From positions 2,108,001 to 2,172,000 of the forward strand of contig NZ_CP073754.1 of the NCBI RefSeq assembly GCF_018734325.1: 64,000 bases of DNA, given 5' to 3'. The DNA is from Methylomonas paludis (GTDB lineage Bacteria > Pseudomonadota > Gammaproteobacteria > Methylococcales > Methylomonadaceae). Position 1 is the stretch's first letter; the number at the start of each line of letters is the position of its first letter. Shown here piece by piece: positions 54,234-63,512 of the stretch. Below the pieces are notes generated by a model. It was not told the DNA's origin. It saw only the letters and a program-made list of their open reading frames with translations, and did no database searches. Position numbers and translations under genes: made by a program.

Positions 54234-54246
54234 CTTTCTCCCGCCA
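54234..54246 (+). other. attR of the tRNA-Ser island
   Basis: CTTTCTCCCGCCA, one base shorter than the last 14 bases of the tRNA (CTTTCTCTCCGCCA). Partial similarity runs on for about 20 bases (TTTTGCATCCAATAAGCT against TTTTAGCTTCCAACGAAGCT). Together with the integrase arm-like repeat 60 bp before it and the terminator 36 bp after, it marks the right end of the island. Confidence 0.65.
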
Positions 54247-54281
54247 ATTTTGCATCCAATAAGCTGCAAAGAAGTCCACTA

Positions 54282-54313
54282 ACCCGCAAGACATCAAGCT
54301 TAGCGGGTTTTTT
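54282..54313 (+). terminator. Terminator, probably the original one of tRNA-Ser
   Basis: ACCCGC (54282-54287) pairs with GCGGGT (54303-54308), followed by T6 (54308-54313). Directly beyond attR, it lies at the distance expected for the terminator of the uninterrupted tRNA-Ser gene. Confidence 0.65.
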
Positions 54314-54379
54314 ATTGTCCAACGATGTCCTATTGAATGTATTGAAATCCATTGCCTCCCCCGATTTTGCATGCACCCG

Positions 54380-55420
54380 TTACTTGATAGCTTTATGCAA
54401 ATTACGCAACCGTTTAATAATTTCACCGCGCATTTGTTCGCGCCCTATAGAGTGCTTCAAGCCACTGCCAAATCCTGCAACCTGATCGGTAAAATTTCGA
54501 TTTGCGTACAAAACCAGGGAACCATCAAGATATGGCAAGCAGGCAATAATTAGCTGATTGCTGTTATAGGAATGCCCAACATAAAACTGCCGGGCAAGTA
54601 TCACCTCGCCAGCAGCCGAGCTTACTATGACGCGATGACCGAGAATAGCCGTAGGCCGGCCTTCAACCCGGCGATTAAGCCAATAAAATCCTTCATCTGT
54701 GCCATCCGGAAATGCTACGGGATAATTCAACCATGCCTTATAGACATCAGGAAAATAACGAGCCAGCAATTTGCTATCCTGCGTGGCTGACCGCAGTTCC
54801 TCAGCTGGATTCGCTTCTGTGCCGTTACCTCGATCATAAGTCGCGATGCCTTTTAAGCCGTTCTGACGATAAGCTTGCAAACGTTGCTGTAAAATAGCTC
54901 GATAGGTTTGCGATGCTGCTTCAGTCGATTCGGAACTTGCTGCCTTGATGGACTGAAATTCCCCAGTAGACAAGTTAAATTCATTCCCTGGTGTTGCCGC
55001 CATAAAATTTTCAGCTTCATCGCTTCCAGCCTTTAAACTGAACTTTTTAAAGGACTCCTGCGTTGCCTGCTTATGAATAATCCCTTCCGCAGTAACGTCG
55101 TTATCTATAGCAGACAAGCCTTTATTCTTGATAGTATTAATGATTTTATCGGGTGATGCCGGTAAATAAATAGCAACGCCGGCAGCCAGCTCTTTTTCAT
55201 TACCTTCTACTAAATCAAAGTTAACCGTTTTACTCCGTTCCAGATTCGAAAGGTCATCCTGTTGAATGCCTAGTTGTTGAATCAATGCAAGCGAGTCCGG
55301 TAAATCTGCGGCAGACACAGAGAAACCAGCATTTAATGCAACAGTAAAAATCATCAATCTCCAGATTTTAGGTATTTTGGACGTTAATTTCTTTTCGGTT
55401 GTTTTAAATTGATAAGCCAT
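54380..55420 (-). CDS. Secreted protein, unknown
   Basis: A 346-residue protein. ATG 55420 is preferred: AGGGAG stands 10 bases upstream and an N-region, a hydrophobic stretch (MIFTVALNAGFSVS) and an AA-D cleavage site follow. The longer frame from 55492 adds an unrelated hydrophobic segment. The mature protein is mostly polar; the C-terminal half (YFPDVYKAWLNYPVAFPDGTDEGF, then ILARQFYVGHSYNSNQ) looks like a compact domain. In this last part HRVIVSS and FYVGHSYNS could be ligand loops. No family is recognised. Confidence 0.65.
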   Translation of the reverse strand: MAYQFKTTEKKLTSKIPKIWRLMIFTVALNAGFSVSAADLPDSLALIQQLGIQQDDLSNLERSKTVNFDLVEGNEKELAAGVAIYLPASPDKIINTIKNKGLSAIDNDVTAEGIIHKQATQESFKKFSLKAGSDEAENFMAATPGNEFNLSTGEFQSIKAASSESTEAASQTYRAILQQRLQAYRQNGLKGIATYDRGNGTEANPAEELRSATQDSKLLARYFPDVYKAWLNYPVAFPDGTDEGFYWLNRRVEGRPTAILGHRVIVSSAAGEVILARQFYVGHSYNSNQLIIACLPYLDGSLVLYANRNFTDQVAGFGSGLKHSIGREQMRGEIIKRLRNLHKAIK

Positions 55421-55810
55421 GGTTTTCAAGCTCCCTAAAAGCAAAATAAATGTAAAAAATAAAGTTAATTTTATCAAATCGACTGATAACATCCGAATTA
55501 TTCAACAACGCCAACGAGGTCCCAAAACTTTCATGAACTACCCGGGAGTAATCTAACTTGGGCAAATACCTCTAAGTTAAATCCACTTCAACATCGCACT
55601 CGGCAAGTTCCACCGCATTACCCCCCTCTTGAATACAAATCAGCATGACTTTGGACAGTTAGCCGATCAAATTTGATCATCACCATTGAAACAATACTAT
55701 GTCCATTCCATAACCAGTCTTAATTAAACTCACTAACACTATGATATAAAATATATTTTTAGTTTAACCAATCCACTAAAAAAACTTTCCACATTAGGGT
55801 AAATTATGGT
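55421..55810. other. Intergenic region with a palindrome
   Basis: No gene. A perfect 14-bp palindrome GATCAAATTTGATC lies at 55665-55678, a possible operator for either flanking gene. Otherwise AT-rich; it holds the promoters of the divergent secreted protein gene and the feo operon. Confidence 0.5.
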
Positions 55811-55831
55811 TTAATGAGAACCATTATTAAT
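55811..55831 (+). promoter_or_regulatory. Fur-box-like operator of feoABC
   Basis: TTAATGAGAACCATTATTAAT, 18 bp before the feoA start, resembles the 19-bp Fur consensus (GATAATGATAATCATTATC) with matching outer ATTs and the inner palindrome. Ferrous-iron repression of feoABC by Fur is common, which supports the call. Confidence 0.55.
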
Positions 55832-55848
55832 AACCATCAGGCTATGAT

Positions 55849-56082
55849 ATGTCAACTTATCTTAAAGCGCTGACTGTTGGTGAATCTGGCCGGATTGTGG
55901 GATTTGATCAAACCGGCGGTGTTTACCGGAAAAAGTTGTTGGCTATGGGTTTGACCCCCGGAACTGAGTTTAGTGTGACCCGTTTTGCCCCAATGGGCGA
56001 TCCGGTGGAAATTAGAATCAGAGGCTTTTCGCTGACCTTGCGTAAAAACGAAGCCTCGGTGCTACTGATCGAAAAATTATGA
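55849..56082 (+). CDS. feoA: Ferrous iron transport protein A
   Basis: A 77-residue SH3-like cytoplasmic protein that regulates FeoB. Motifs: SGRIVGFDQTGGVYRKKLLAMGLTPG and FAPMGDPVEIRIRGFSLTLRKNEA. It overlaps feoB by ATGA and starts the feoABC operon. Confidence 0.95.
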   Translation: MSTYLKALTVGESGRIVGFDQTGGVYRKKLLAMGLTPGTEFSVTRFAPMGDPVEIRIRGFSLTLRKNEASVLLIEKL

Positions 56083-58403
56083 CTAATACCTATAGCGTTT
56101 GTGTGGTCGGCAACCCTAATTGCGGCAAAACCACATTGTTTAACGCCCTCACCGGCAGCCGGCAACATGTTGGTAATTGGCCGGGGGTAACTGTAGAAAA
56201 AAAAACCGGCTACTACAGCTATCACGGCAAACGCATTGCTTTGGTTGATTTACCGGGCACGTATTCTTTAGAAGCAGATGATGACAATGTTTCTCTGGAT
56301 GAAAAAGTGGCACGGGATTTTGTGGCCTCCCAGCAGGCTGATCTGGTTATTAATATCATTGACGCGGCCAATATCGAACGCAATCTGTATCTGACCACAC
56401 AACTAATTGAAATGCGGGTACCGATGCTACTGGTACTCAACATGATGGATGCTGTTAAAAAACGCGGCATAAAAATTGATGTTGCAGCATTGGCGGCACG
56501 ATTGGGTTGCCCAGTGATTGGCATCGTTGCGGCAACCGGTTTTGGTTTAACCGAGCTTAAGGAAGCCATCAATAAAGCCTGTGCCCAGCATCTGGCCGCC
56601 CCGCAATTACAAATACCTTATCACCCAGAAATTGAAACCGCCGTACAGGTTTTACAAGGTAGCCTGGCACGACACGAATTTAGGCAAAACTGTGATATAC
56701 GCTGGTTAGCCTTAAGACTACTTGAAAACGATACTCTGGCTAAAAGCATAGCCGGTCCGGAACTGTCCCAACTCGCTGCGAATTACCGGAACAGTATAGA
56801 GGTAGCCACTGCTGATGAAATTGATATTCTGGCGGCTGATGCCCGATATGGTTTGGTAAATGAACTGGTGCAAGCCACGGTCTGCAAGCTGAACGAAGTA
56901 TCGCGTAGCGCGACCGATAAAATTGATAGTGTGGTACTGAACCGATTTTTGGGTATCCCCATTTTTCTGCTGGTGATGTATGCCATGTTTATGTTTACCA
57001 TCAATGTTGGCAGTGCTTTTGTGGATTTTTTCGATCAGGCGGTCGGCGCTTTGCTGGTGGATGGACTACGGGTCAGGCTAATTGGATTTAGCTGGCCGGA
57101 ATGGCTGGTGGTGCTGTTATGCAATGGTGTAGGTGGTGGTGTGCAGGTCGTTGCCACGTTTATTCCGATTGTCGGCTTTTTGTTTATTTTTCTGTCCATA
57201 CTGGAAGACTCGGGCTATATGTCACGGGCGGCATTTGTGATGGACAGGTTTATGTGTGTAATCGGCTTACCCGGTAAATCATTTGTGCCGATGATCGTCG
57301 GCTTTGGCTGCAATGTGCCGGCCATTATTGCCACACGGACCTTGGATAATCAACGTGACAGGATTTTAACCAATCTGATGAACCCTTTTATGTCCTGCGG
57401 GGCGCGTTTGCCGGTGTATGCGTTGTTTGCAGCGGCATTTTTCCCGGTGGGTGGGCAAAATCTGGTATTTGGCCTGTATTTATTAGGCATAGCGGTTGCG
57501 GTATTTACCGGTTTAATCATGCGCCATACCCTGTTAAGAGGAGAGCCCAGTCCTTTCCTAATGGAACTCCCAGCTTACCATTTACCAACACTACAGGGTG
57601 TTTATACCAAAACCTGGGAACGGCTGAAAACCTTTATATTTAATGCCGGCAAGCTGATTATTCCCATGGTGTTGATACTGAATACCCTGAACTCCTGGGG
57701 AATTGACGGCAGCTTTGGCCGGGAAAACAGCGATCGCTCCGTGTTAAGTGAAATTGGCCGGTTTTTGACGCCGGTATTCCGACCAATGGGCATAGAACAT
57801 GACAACTGGCCAGCCACCGTCGGCATTTTTACCGGGGTACTGGCCAAGGAAGCCGTAGTGGGCACTTTGGATGCTTTATACAGCCAAATGGCCAATTCTG
57901 CCGCTCCCGATACCGCCGCCAACAATTTTGATTTGGGCGCGGCCTTACGGGCGGCCTGCCAAACGGTTCCCGATAATTTGCAGGCTATCCTGGATAAATT
58001 GACCGATCCGTTGGGCCTGAATCTGGGCGATATTAGTAATCAGGCCGCTGCTGCAGATAAACAGCAAGTCAAACTGGATACTTTTGCGGTACTGCAAAGT
58101 CATTTCGACGGTAAGGTCGGCGCATTCGCCTATTTGCTGTTTGTGTTGCTCTACTCACCTTGCGTGGCAGCCACGGCCGCGATTTATAAAGAAACCAGTG
58201 CCGGCTGGACCCTGTTTGTAATGGGCTGGACCACTTTTATTGCTTTTTTGACCGCTACTTTATTCTACCAAGGCATGACATATAGCCAGCATCCCCTGAC
58301 CGCGACAGCCTGGATCATAGGCCTGTGCAGCTTGTTTGCCGGAATATTGCTGGCCTTACGTTTTTGTGGGGCATCTAATCAAACCGAAGGGCTACGGCTA
58401 TGA
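56079..58403 (+). CDS. feoB: Ferrous iron transporter FeoB
   Basis: A 774-residue inner-membrane Fe(II) transporter. The N-terminal G domain has GNPNCGKTTLFN (about 10), DLPGTYSL (G3, about 58) and NMMD (G4, about 119). About 8-10 membrane segments follow (from 285), with conserved GFGCNVPAI (about 406) and SCGARLPVYA. The length matches E. coli FeoB (773). Overlaps by four bases with feoA and feoC indicate coupled translation. Confidence 0.97.
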   Translation: MTNTYSVCVVGNPNCGKTTLFNALTGSRQHVGNWPGVTVEKKTGYYSYHGKRIALVDLPGTYSLEADDDNVSLDEKVARDFVASQQADLVINIIDAANIERNLYLTTQLIEMRVPMLLVLNMMDAVKKRGIKIDVAALAARLGCPVIGIVAATGFGLTELKEAINKACAQHLAAPQLQIPYHPEIETAVQVLQGSLARHEFRQNCDIRWLALRLLENDTLAKSIAGPELSQLAANYRNSIEVATADEIDILAADARYGLVNELVQATVCKLNEVSRSATDKIDSVVLNRFLGIPIFLLVMYAMFMFTINVGSAFVDFFDQAVGALLVDGLRVRLIGFSWPEWLVVLLCNGVGGGVQVVATFIPIVGFLFIFLSILEDSGYMSRAAFVMDRFMCVIGLPGKSFVPMIVGFGCNVPAIIATRTLDNQRDRILTNLMNPFMSCGARLPVYALFAAAFFPVGGQNLVFGLYLLGIAVAVFTGLIMRHTLLRGEPSPFLMELPAYHLPTLQGVYTKTWERLKTFIFNAGKLIIPMVLILNTLNSWGIDGSFGRENSDRSVLSEIGRFLTPVFRPMGIEHDNWPATVGIFTGVLAKEAVVGTLDALYSQMANSAAPDTAANNFDLGAALRAACQTVPDNLQAILDKLTDPLGLNLGDISNQAAAADKQQVKLDTFAVLQSHFDGKVGAFAYLLFVLLYSPCVAATAAIYKETSAGWTLFVMGWTTFIAFLTATLFYQGMTYSQHPLTATAWIIGLCSLFAGILLALRFCGASNQTEGLRL

Positions 58404-58636
58404 TACTGGCAGATATACGCAGCTATTTACAAGTTAAACACCGAGTGACGCTGAATGAGTTGGTGGTGCATTTTCATATCGAAGCAGACGCCATGCGCGG
58501 AATGCTGGGTAAATGGATCAGCAAAGGCAAGGTGCGTAAACTGGGAGCTTCGCAAAGCCAAGATTGCGGTTCCACCTGTTGCAAATGCGACCCTTTGCTG
58601 ACAGAGATTTATGAGTGGGTGGAGGGTGTGAGTTAG
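58400..58636 (+). CDS. feoC: FeoC-like winged-helix protein
   Basis: A 78-residue winged-helix protein: ILADIRSYLQVKHRVTLNELVVHF, MRGMLGKWISKGKV and a cysteine cluster CGSTCCKC (about 60-67) that could hold an Fe-S cluster. FeoC protects or senses FeoB. Third gene of the operon. Confidence 0.88.
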   Translation: MILADIRSYLQVKHRVTLNELVVHFHIEADAMRGMLGKWISKGKVRKLGASQSQDCGSTCCKCDPLLTEIYEWVEGVS

Positions 58637-58662
58637 GCGGCAACACCCTTATATAACTTATA

Positions 58663-59961
58663 TTAATGCGTACTGCTCCAGCCATCGCTTAGGGTATGCA
58701 GAAAGGCAATAATATCGTTAATTTCCCGATTGGTCAGTACCGGCCGATCTTTAATGTCACCGCCAAATGGCGCATCCTGATTAACATGGTCATGATATCG
58801 CCCCGGCAGATCATCATATTTCATCACCCTGCCCTCAGCGTCTTTAGCATAATATTTCTCTGGATGGCTATCTCGTCCTACATAAAAATGCAGTACCTGC
58901 AGCAGATTATGAAAAACCCCGTTATGAAAAAATACTTGGCGAGTAGCTACATTGCGCAGGCTTGGGGTACGGAATAAACCACAATAGCGGGACTGGTCGG
59001 CCAGATCCTGACGAAACGGCCCACATAAACCCAAATCAAAGTAATCCGGGTCGGCGTTAGCCTGTAATTGCCGGTTGCGCGGCACACCGATAGCAATATA
59101 GCCAAAATCGGTAAAGTTGGGAAATGCCCGATTCCGTCCCAGAGCACTGGGATGACAGGACGCGCAATTGCCTTTTTGCGGATCGTTGAACAGGTCTAAA
59201 CCGTGTGCCTCACGGCGGCTAAGTTTGGTTTCACCGCGCAGAAATGCATCATATTTACTTGTATAGGGATAAAACTCTTCCGGATTTTGCTGAAATACCT
59301 CCAGCGCAGTACAAGCTGCCTTAAATGCGGCTTCATTATCCTGAAATATATCAACGCCAAACACCTGACTAAATTCGCCGACATAAACGGAACGTTTAAT
59401 GGCCGCAACTACCTGAGCAGGATTGCTGTTTGCCATTTCTGCTGCAGCCAACAGAGGAATTCGCGCCTGTTCATGCAAACTGGCGGCACGCCCGTCCCAG
59501 GTGAAGCCGCCGGTGGGACCGGCATCAACACTGTCATCCACATCCTCATCGTGAAAATGTTCGGTAAATAACGGTACGGTTTGCAGATAACGTAATGAAG
59601 GGACTGCACGCGGCCCTTGGGCGCGCATATCATGGCCACCCAGTTGAACAGCTAGACCGTTGGCAGGACCATAAGCATGGCGTGGGTCGTGGCAACTGGC
59701 ACACGATAAGCGACCGGATGCGGACAGGTTAGCATCAAAAAACATTTTTCGGCCTAATGTTTCCAGCGCCGTTACCGAGGGATGGGGCGGCAATATTGGT
59801 GTAGATTGGCTTAGCGTTTGCTCTATTGGCGGATTCAGATCTTCAGCGATTTCGGCTGCAACTTGACTCTGATAAGCAATAAGCAGAATAACGGCAAGCC
59901 CAGCGTTTACCCACTGCTTCAGGTGATTTCGGGAGGATTTTAACCAGACGCTGATCTGCAT
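58663..59961 (-). CDS. Di-heme cytochrome c peroxidase/MauG-family protein
   Basis: A 432-residue exported protein. A basic N-terminus and signal segment (about 16-36) lead into two c-type heme sites, SCASCHDPRHAYG (about 81) and NCASCHPSALG (about 262). A Met-type or His distal ligand is expected in FHNGVFHNL, and SLRNVATRQVFFHNG matches the family. It acts in the periplasm on peroxide or on a protein substrate (MauG-like maturation); sequence alone cannot separate these. Confidence 0.88.
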   Translation of the reverse strand: MQISVWLKSSRNHLKQWVNAGLAVILLIAYQSQVAAEIAEDLNPPIEQTLSQSTPILPPHPSVTALETLGRKMFFDANLSASGRLSCASCHDPRHAYGPANGLAVQLGGHDMRAQGPRAVPSLRYLQTVPLFTEHFHDEDVDDSVDAGPTGGFTWDGRAASLHEQARIPLLAAAEMANSNPAQVVAAIKRSVYVGEFSQVFGVDIFQDNEAAFKAACTALEVFQQNPEEFYPYTSKYDAFLRGETKLSRREAHGLDLFNDPQKGNCASCHPSALGRNRAFPNFTDFGYIAIGVPRNRQLQANADPDYFDLGLCGPFRQDLADQSRYCGLFRTPSLRNVATRQVFFHNGVFHNLLQVLHFYVGRDSHPEKYYAKDAEGRVMKYDDLPGRYHDHVNQDAPFGGDIKDRPVLTNREINDIIAFLHTLSDGWSSTH

Positions 59962-60170
59962 ATTTGAATGGGAAGGCCGAAGTTGGCCGCCATCATCACA
60001 TGCATTTATGACAACAGCATTAAGCCGTTTTTCTGGCCCAGCATTGTCACCAAAGGTTCATAGCCTTGACATTATATTTTCATATCCACGACCAATACTA
60101 ATGTAGATGCCGTGCATAGACGGCACACCATGATAACTATATCAACATCAACCAATCGCAAGTGAGGGCT

Positions 60171-62267
60171 ATGAAAATGAGTTACCCAACAAAAAGTGTG
60201 CTGACTATTGCACTACTGACCACCGCCGGTATGGCTAACGCTGCGCCGATTACCACGGGTGTCGTTGCCAGTGGTGGTTATTACCATAACGCCAAAGTCT
60301 GTCTGGACATCAATAACAATGCCCGCTGTGATGCCGGCGAAGCACAAACCAGCTCTGATGCCAGCGGTAGTTTCAGCTTACCCGGCAATGGTGCTGCCGT
60401 AGTTGCCCAAATTATTCCCGGCACTACTTTGTTTAATGGTACCGCTGTGACTCAGGCGCTGACATTTAGAGCACCCGCAGCGGCCACGGCAGTTGTTAGT
60501 GCTATTTCTACTGAATTACAAGCTTTGATTGATGCCAACGCCAGTGATTACAATACCGCTTTAGCTGCTTTGGCCAACCGGGTAGGTGTGACTGAAGCCC
60601 AATTGCTGGAAGACTTTACCAATGAAGCCAATAGCTCTTTATTTGGCACACTGAGCAACGAAACCAGCCTGACCGAAATCCGTATCGGTGACGCAGTCAG
60701 TGACGCCGGCAGCAATGGTAATCTGGTTCAAGCCTTACGCAATCGTCTGGCTTTGGATACCATTAAAACTCTGGTAGTGATCTACCCGGAAAATCGCAGC
60801 TTTGATAATCTGTACGGTAACTTCCCAGGCGCCAACGGCCTGAAAACCGCTCAAGCCAAAGCCATCAAACAATTAGACAGAGACGGTACCGTATTGCCCT
60901 ATCTGCCACCAGCATGGGGCGGTTTGACCGCAGCAGGTCAAACACCTGTTGTTACCCAAGCGCAAACCACAGGTGTATGGCCTAACGCTCCATTCCAGTT
61001 AGATGACCCAAGTTCAGTGGCTAAATACGGTTACAGCACCGTTTCCGCAAATGAAATCACTCGCGACCTTTACCATCGTTTCTTTGAAAACCAAATGCAG
61101 ATTGACGGCGGTAAAAATGACCTGTTTGCCGCTTGGGGCGATTCAGGCGGTACGGTAATGGGCTATTTTGACGGCAGTAAAACTCAAATGTGGAATATTG
61201 CCCACCAATACACGCTGGCCGACAATTTCTTCCAAGGCGCTTTCGGTGGCTCGTTTCTAAACCATCAGTACCTGATTTGCGGTTGTGTTCCTACCGTACC
61301 GGCAGCAACCGTCAGCAGCAACAATATGTCCATCAACGTATTGACCAATACGCCGGTTAACGGCGTACCGCAACTGGCGGCTAATGCCAGTCAGGCCGCA
61401 TCAGCCCTGAATAGCGCTACTGCCTTCAAGACCGGTAATATTGCCCCACTGGACTATTTTGGTACTGGTGACGGCTATCGTGCGGTCAACACCATGCAAC
61501 CACCTTATCAACCCAGCAGTAATGCCCCGGCTGCCGGCGATACAACTCTGCAGTACGCCAATCCAGCCGCAGCGACTACTTTACCGCCGCAAACCCAAAC
61601 TCATATCGGCGATTTGCTGAATGCCAAAAATATCGATTGGGCTTGGTATACCGGTTCCTGGAACACGGTGTCTACGGCTGCCACCAGCGCCGGCCACAGC
61701 ATCCCCGCTGCACCGATATTCCAGTTCCATCATCAGCCTTTCAACTACTTCGCCGAGTTTGATCCGGTTAACCATGCCGCCAACCGTACTGCCCATCTGA
61801 AAGATCGCACTGATCTGATCAGCCAGGCTCAAAACGGCACGCTACCTCCGGTTGTATTTTACAAACCACAAGGCAGTGTTAACGAACACCCTGGTTATAC
61901 CAATTTAGCCGATGGTGACGCTGAATTGGCGAACGTGATCAATACCCTGAAAAGCAGCCCACAATGGCCAAACATGCTGATTGTGGTGACTTACGATGAA
62001 TTTGGCGGTCAATTCGACCATGTAGCGCCCCCTAAAGCCGACCTGATAGGCCCTGGCACCCGCGTTCCCGGCATTATCATTTCTCCGTATGCCAAAAAAG
62101 GTTACGTCGATCACAGCCTGTATGACACTGCGTCAATTCTGCGCTTTATCACTCACCGTTATTCTTTGACACCACTGAACGGTCTGAATGTACGTGATAA
62201 CGCGCTGATCGCCAATGGCAACAAGCGTGTGGGTTACTTTGGCAGTGCGATTAATTTTTATCAATAA
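60171..62267 (+). CDS. Secreted phosphoesterase, AcpA/phospholipase C-like
   Basis: A protein of about 698 residues with a signal peptide (ending GMANAAP). An N-terminal carbohydrate-type or SdrD-like fragment (YHNAKVCLDINNNARCDAGE) precedes a helical linker and the phosphoesterase domain (about 205-690): the nucleophile region is VIYPENRSFDNLYG, later HQYLICGC, and the metal site is VVTYDEFGGQFDHVAPP and HSLYDTASILRFI. It belongs to the acid phosphatase/PLC family. The start is ATG 60171 or 60177, preceded by GAGGG; the GTG at 60162 is less likely. A small PEP-CTERM gene follows after 73 bp. Confidence 0.85.
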   Translation: MKMSYPTKSVLTIALLTTAGMANAAPITTGVVASGGYYHNAKVCLDINNNARCDAGEAQTSSDASGSFSLPGNGAAVVAQIIPGTTLFNGTAVTQALTFRAPAAATAVVSAISTELQALIDANASDYNTALAALANRVGVTEAQLLEDFTNEANSSLFGTLSNETSLTEIRIGDAVSDAGSNGNLVQALRNRLALDTIKTLVVIYPENRSFDNLYGNFPGANGLKTAQAKAIKQLDRDGTVLPYLPPAWGGLTAAGQTPVVTQAQTTGVWPNAPFQLDDPSSVAKYGYSTVSANEITRDLYHRFFENQMQIDGGKNDLFAAWGDSGGTVMGYFDGSKTQMWNIAHQYTLADNFFQGAFGGSFLNHQYLICGCVPTVPAATVSSNNMSINVLTNTPVNGVPQLAANASQAASALNSATAFKTGNIAPLDYFGTGDGYRAVNTMQPPYQPSSNAPAAGDTTLQYANPAAATTLPPQTQTHIGDLLNAKNIDWAWYTGSWNTVSTAATSAGHSIPAAPIFQFHHQPFNYFAEFDPVNHAANRTAHLKDRTDLISQAQNGTLPPVVFYKPQGSVNEHPGYTNLADGDAELANVINTLKSSPQWPNMLIVVTYDEFGGQFDHVAPPKADLIGPGTRVPGIIISPYAKKGYVDHSLYDTASILRFITHRYSLTPLNGLNVRDNALIANGNKRVGYFGSAINFYQ

Positions 62268-62340
62268 GCTGTGCTGAGTTAACCGGGTAGCCGGGCCATC
62301 CCGGCTGCCACCAGTATTTAATTTAACCTTGAGGAATTTT

Positions 62341-62958
62341 ATGCGTACATCATTGACCTTGGGCCTGCTGAGTGCCGCCCTGATGCTGAGCAATACCGTA
62401 GCCCAAGCTGACACAGTGTTCAGCACGGCTAATTACAACGCCGCTGAACCCGGCGATTTTTCCATTGATAGTGCTAATTTCTTAGCCACCAGTTTTACTC
62501 TGACTCAGGCTGAACAAATCACCGCTATTGATGGGCATTTTAGTCAGTATGGCGATGGCAACACTATCTTTGCCGCCATTTCTTCTGCCGCCAATTTGGC
62601 AAACTGGTCAAGCAGTGTTGTGGGCCAAACCAGTTTTGCACCTAATACCGATGGCACAGACAGCTCTGCAGCGTTGTCACTGACATTGGATCCAGGTACT
62701 TACTATCTGGTGTTGGGTTCAGGCTTATCCGGCACTACCGGCGCCACTGGTCTGGCTACCGGCCAGGATGTTATCGGCAGTCCGCAATTTTATCAATCAT
62801 TTGATGGCGGAGCCAGCTGGGGCAATTTGGGGCAGAATGATTTGCGCTTAGCGCTGGAAGGCACTGCGGTAAGTTCTGTACCAGTACCGGGCACTTTACC
62901 ATTACTGGTTTCAGGACTGGGCGTTCTGGCTGCCGGAATGCGTAAACGCAAAGCTTGA
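62341..62958 (+). CDS. Small PEP-CTERM (VPxPxxL-type) protein
   Basis: A 205-residue exported protein. ATG 62341 follows GAGGAA; the TTG at 62329 is less likely. A signal peptide (about 1-24, ending VAQA) leads to a beta-rich domain (about 25-175, FLATSFTLTQAEQITAIDGHF and YYLVLGSGLSGTTG). The tail is SSVPVPGTLPLLVSGLGVLAAGMRKRKA-like: VPVPGTLPLL, hydrophobic stretch, then RKRK. It may be anchored or released by exosortase. The function is unknown. Confidence 0.8.
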   Translation: MRTSLTLGLLSAALMLSNTVAQADTVFSTANYNAAEPGDFSIDSANFLATSFTLTQAEQITAIDGHFSQYGDGNTIFAAISSAANLANWSSSVVGQTSFAPNTDGTDSSAALSLTLDPGTYYLVLGSGLSGTTGATGLATGQDVIGSPQFYQSFDGGASWGNLGQNDLRLALEGTAVSSVPVPGTLPLLVSGLGVLAAGMRKRKA

Positions 62959-63029
62959 TAGTTGTTTTTTGATAATTATTCAGCGTAAATTCCGGATGAT
63001 TCTTTTTAAACAAGTAGTTAGCTTCGAAT

Positions 63030-63060
63030 GATGCGCCGCACTACGGTTAGCACATCCTAC
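63030..63060. repeat. REP-like dispersed repeat, copy 2
   Basis: A 31-bp relative of 859-889, with the same order GATGCGC, CACT.CG, TTAGC, CATCCTAC. It lies in the gap after the PEP-CTERM gene. Confidence 0.5.
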
Positions 63061-63115
63061 AACTGCCTGTTTTTTAAAGTGATATTTGGACGCTGAATAG
63101 TTAGGTTTTTTGGAT

Positions 63116-63143
63116 AAAAATCCCGCTACGGCGGGATTTTTTT
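63116..63143. terminator. Bidirectional intrinsic terminator
   Basis: AAAAATCCCGC (63116-63126) pairs with GCGGGATTTTT (63131-63141), with A- and T-runs outside the stem. It can serve both the plus-strand PEP-CTERM gene and the convergent gene at 63160-63447. Confidence 0.85.
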
Positions 63144-63159
63144 AACGATTAAAAGCCGA

Positions 63160-63447
63160 TTATTTGATTGCCAACCATTCCTGTAAGGCATCGACTATTT
63201 CTTGCGCCTGTTTTTCGCTGGAGATATTAAATTTGGATTTCTGCTGATATTCGCCATTGCGTTTCTGATAACGGCGTATGGTAAAACGGTCAGCACTATA
63301 TTGTTCCTTGCTGGGTTCCCAGTCCTGATACCGGTAAATAACCGTGGCCCAGGCACCTTTACTGAGGACTTTTTTATCCAGTTCTTTGATAGTTTCAATT
63401 CCGCCGTCTTCATAACGTACGGTTAATTCTTCAACGGTTTCGGCCAT
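63160..63447 (-). CDS. Small conserved protein, unknown
   Basis: A 95-residue cytoplasmic protein from ATG 63447, which has GAGG about 6 bases upstream; the frame can be extended to 63462. It reads GGIETIKELDKKVLSKGAWAT, YRYQDWEPSKEQYSADRF, IRRYQKRNGEYQQKSKFNIS, then a helix. I recognise the pattern as a small conserved family of unknown function, with many aromatic and basic residues that could bind nucleic acid. Confidence 0.75.
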   Translation of the reverse strand: MAETVEELTVRYEDGGIETIKELDKKVLSKGAWATVIYRYQDWEPSKEQYSADRFTIRRYQKRNGEYQQKSKFNISSEKQAQEIVDALQEWLAIK

Positions 63448-63512
63448 TGTTGCCTCGGGCAAAGTTTAAACGATGGGCAGTCTATCATAATAAGCAGCGG
63501 GAACCATGGGGT

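Larger units (their letters stand above)
42899..54246 (+). mobile_element. P4-like genomic island in tRNA-Ser
   Basis: An 11.3-kb segment from the tRNA 3' end (attL CTTTCTCTCCGCCA, 42899-42912) to a one-base-shorter copy CTTTCTCCCGCCA at 54234-54246 (attR). Arm-like repeats AGGGGTAAC.TTT..GGGTAAC occur near both ends (43026 and 54151). An integrase stands next to the tRNA, and a terminator just past attR (54282) fits as the original tRNA terminator. Contents: integrase, regulator, primase, helicase, origin-like repeats, RadC-like protein, resolvase, unknowns and an IS. No capsid or conjugation genes are present, so it would depend on a helper if mobile. Confidence 0.8.
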
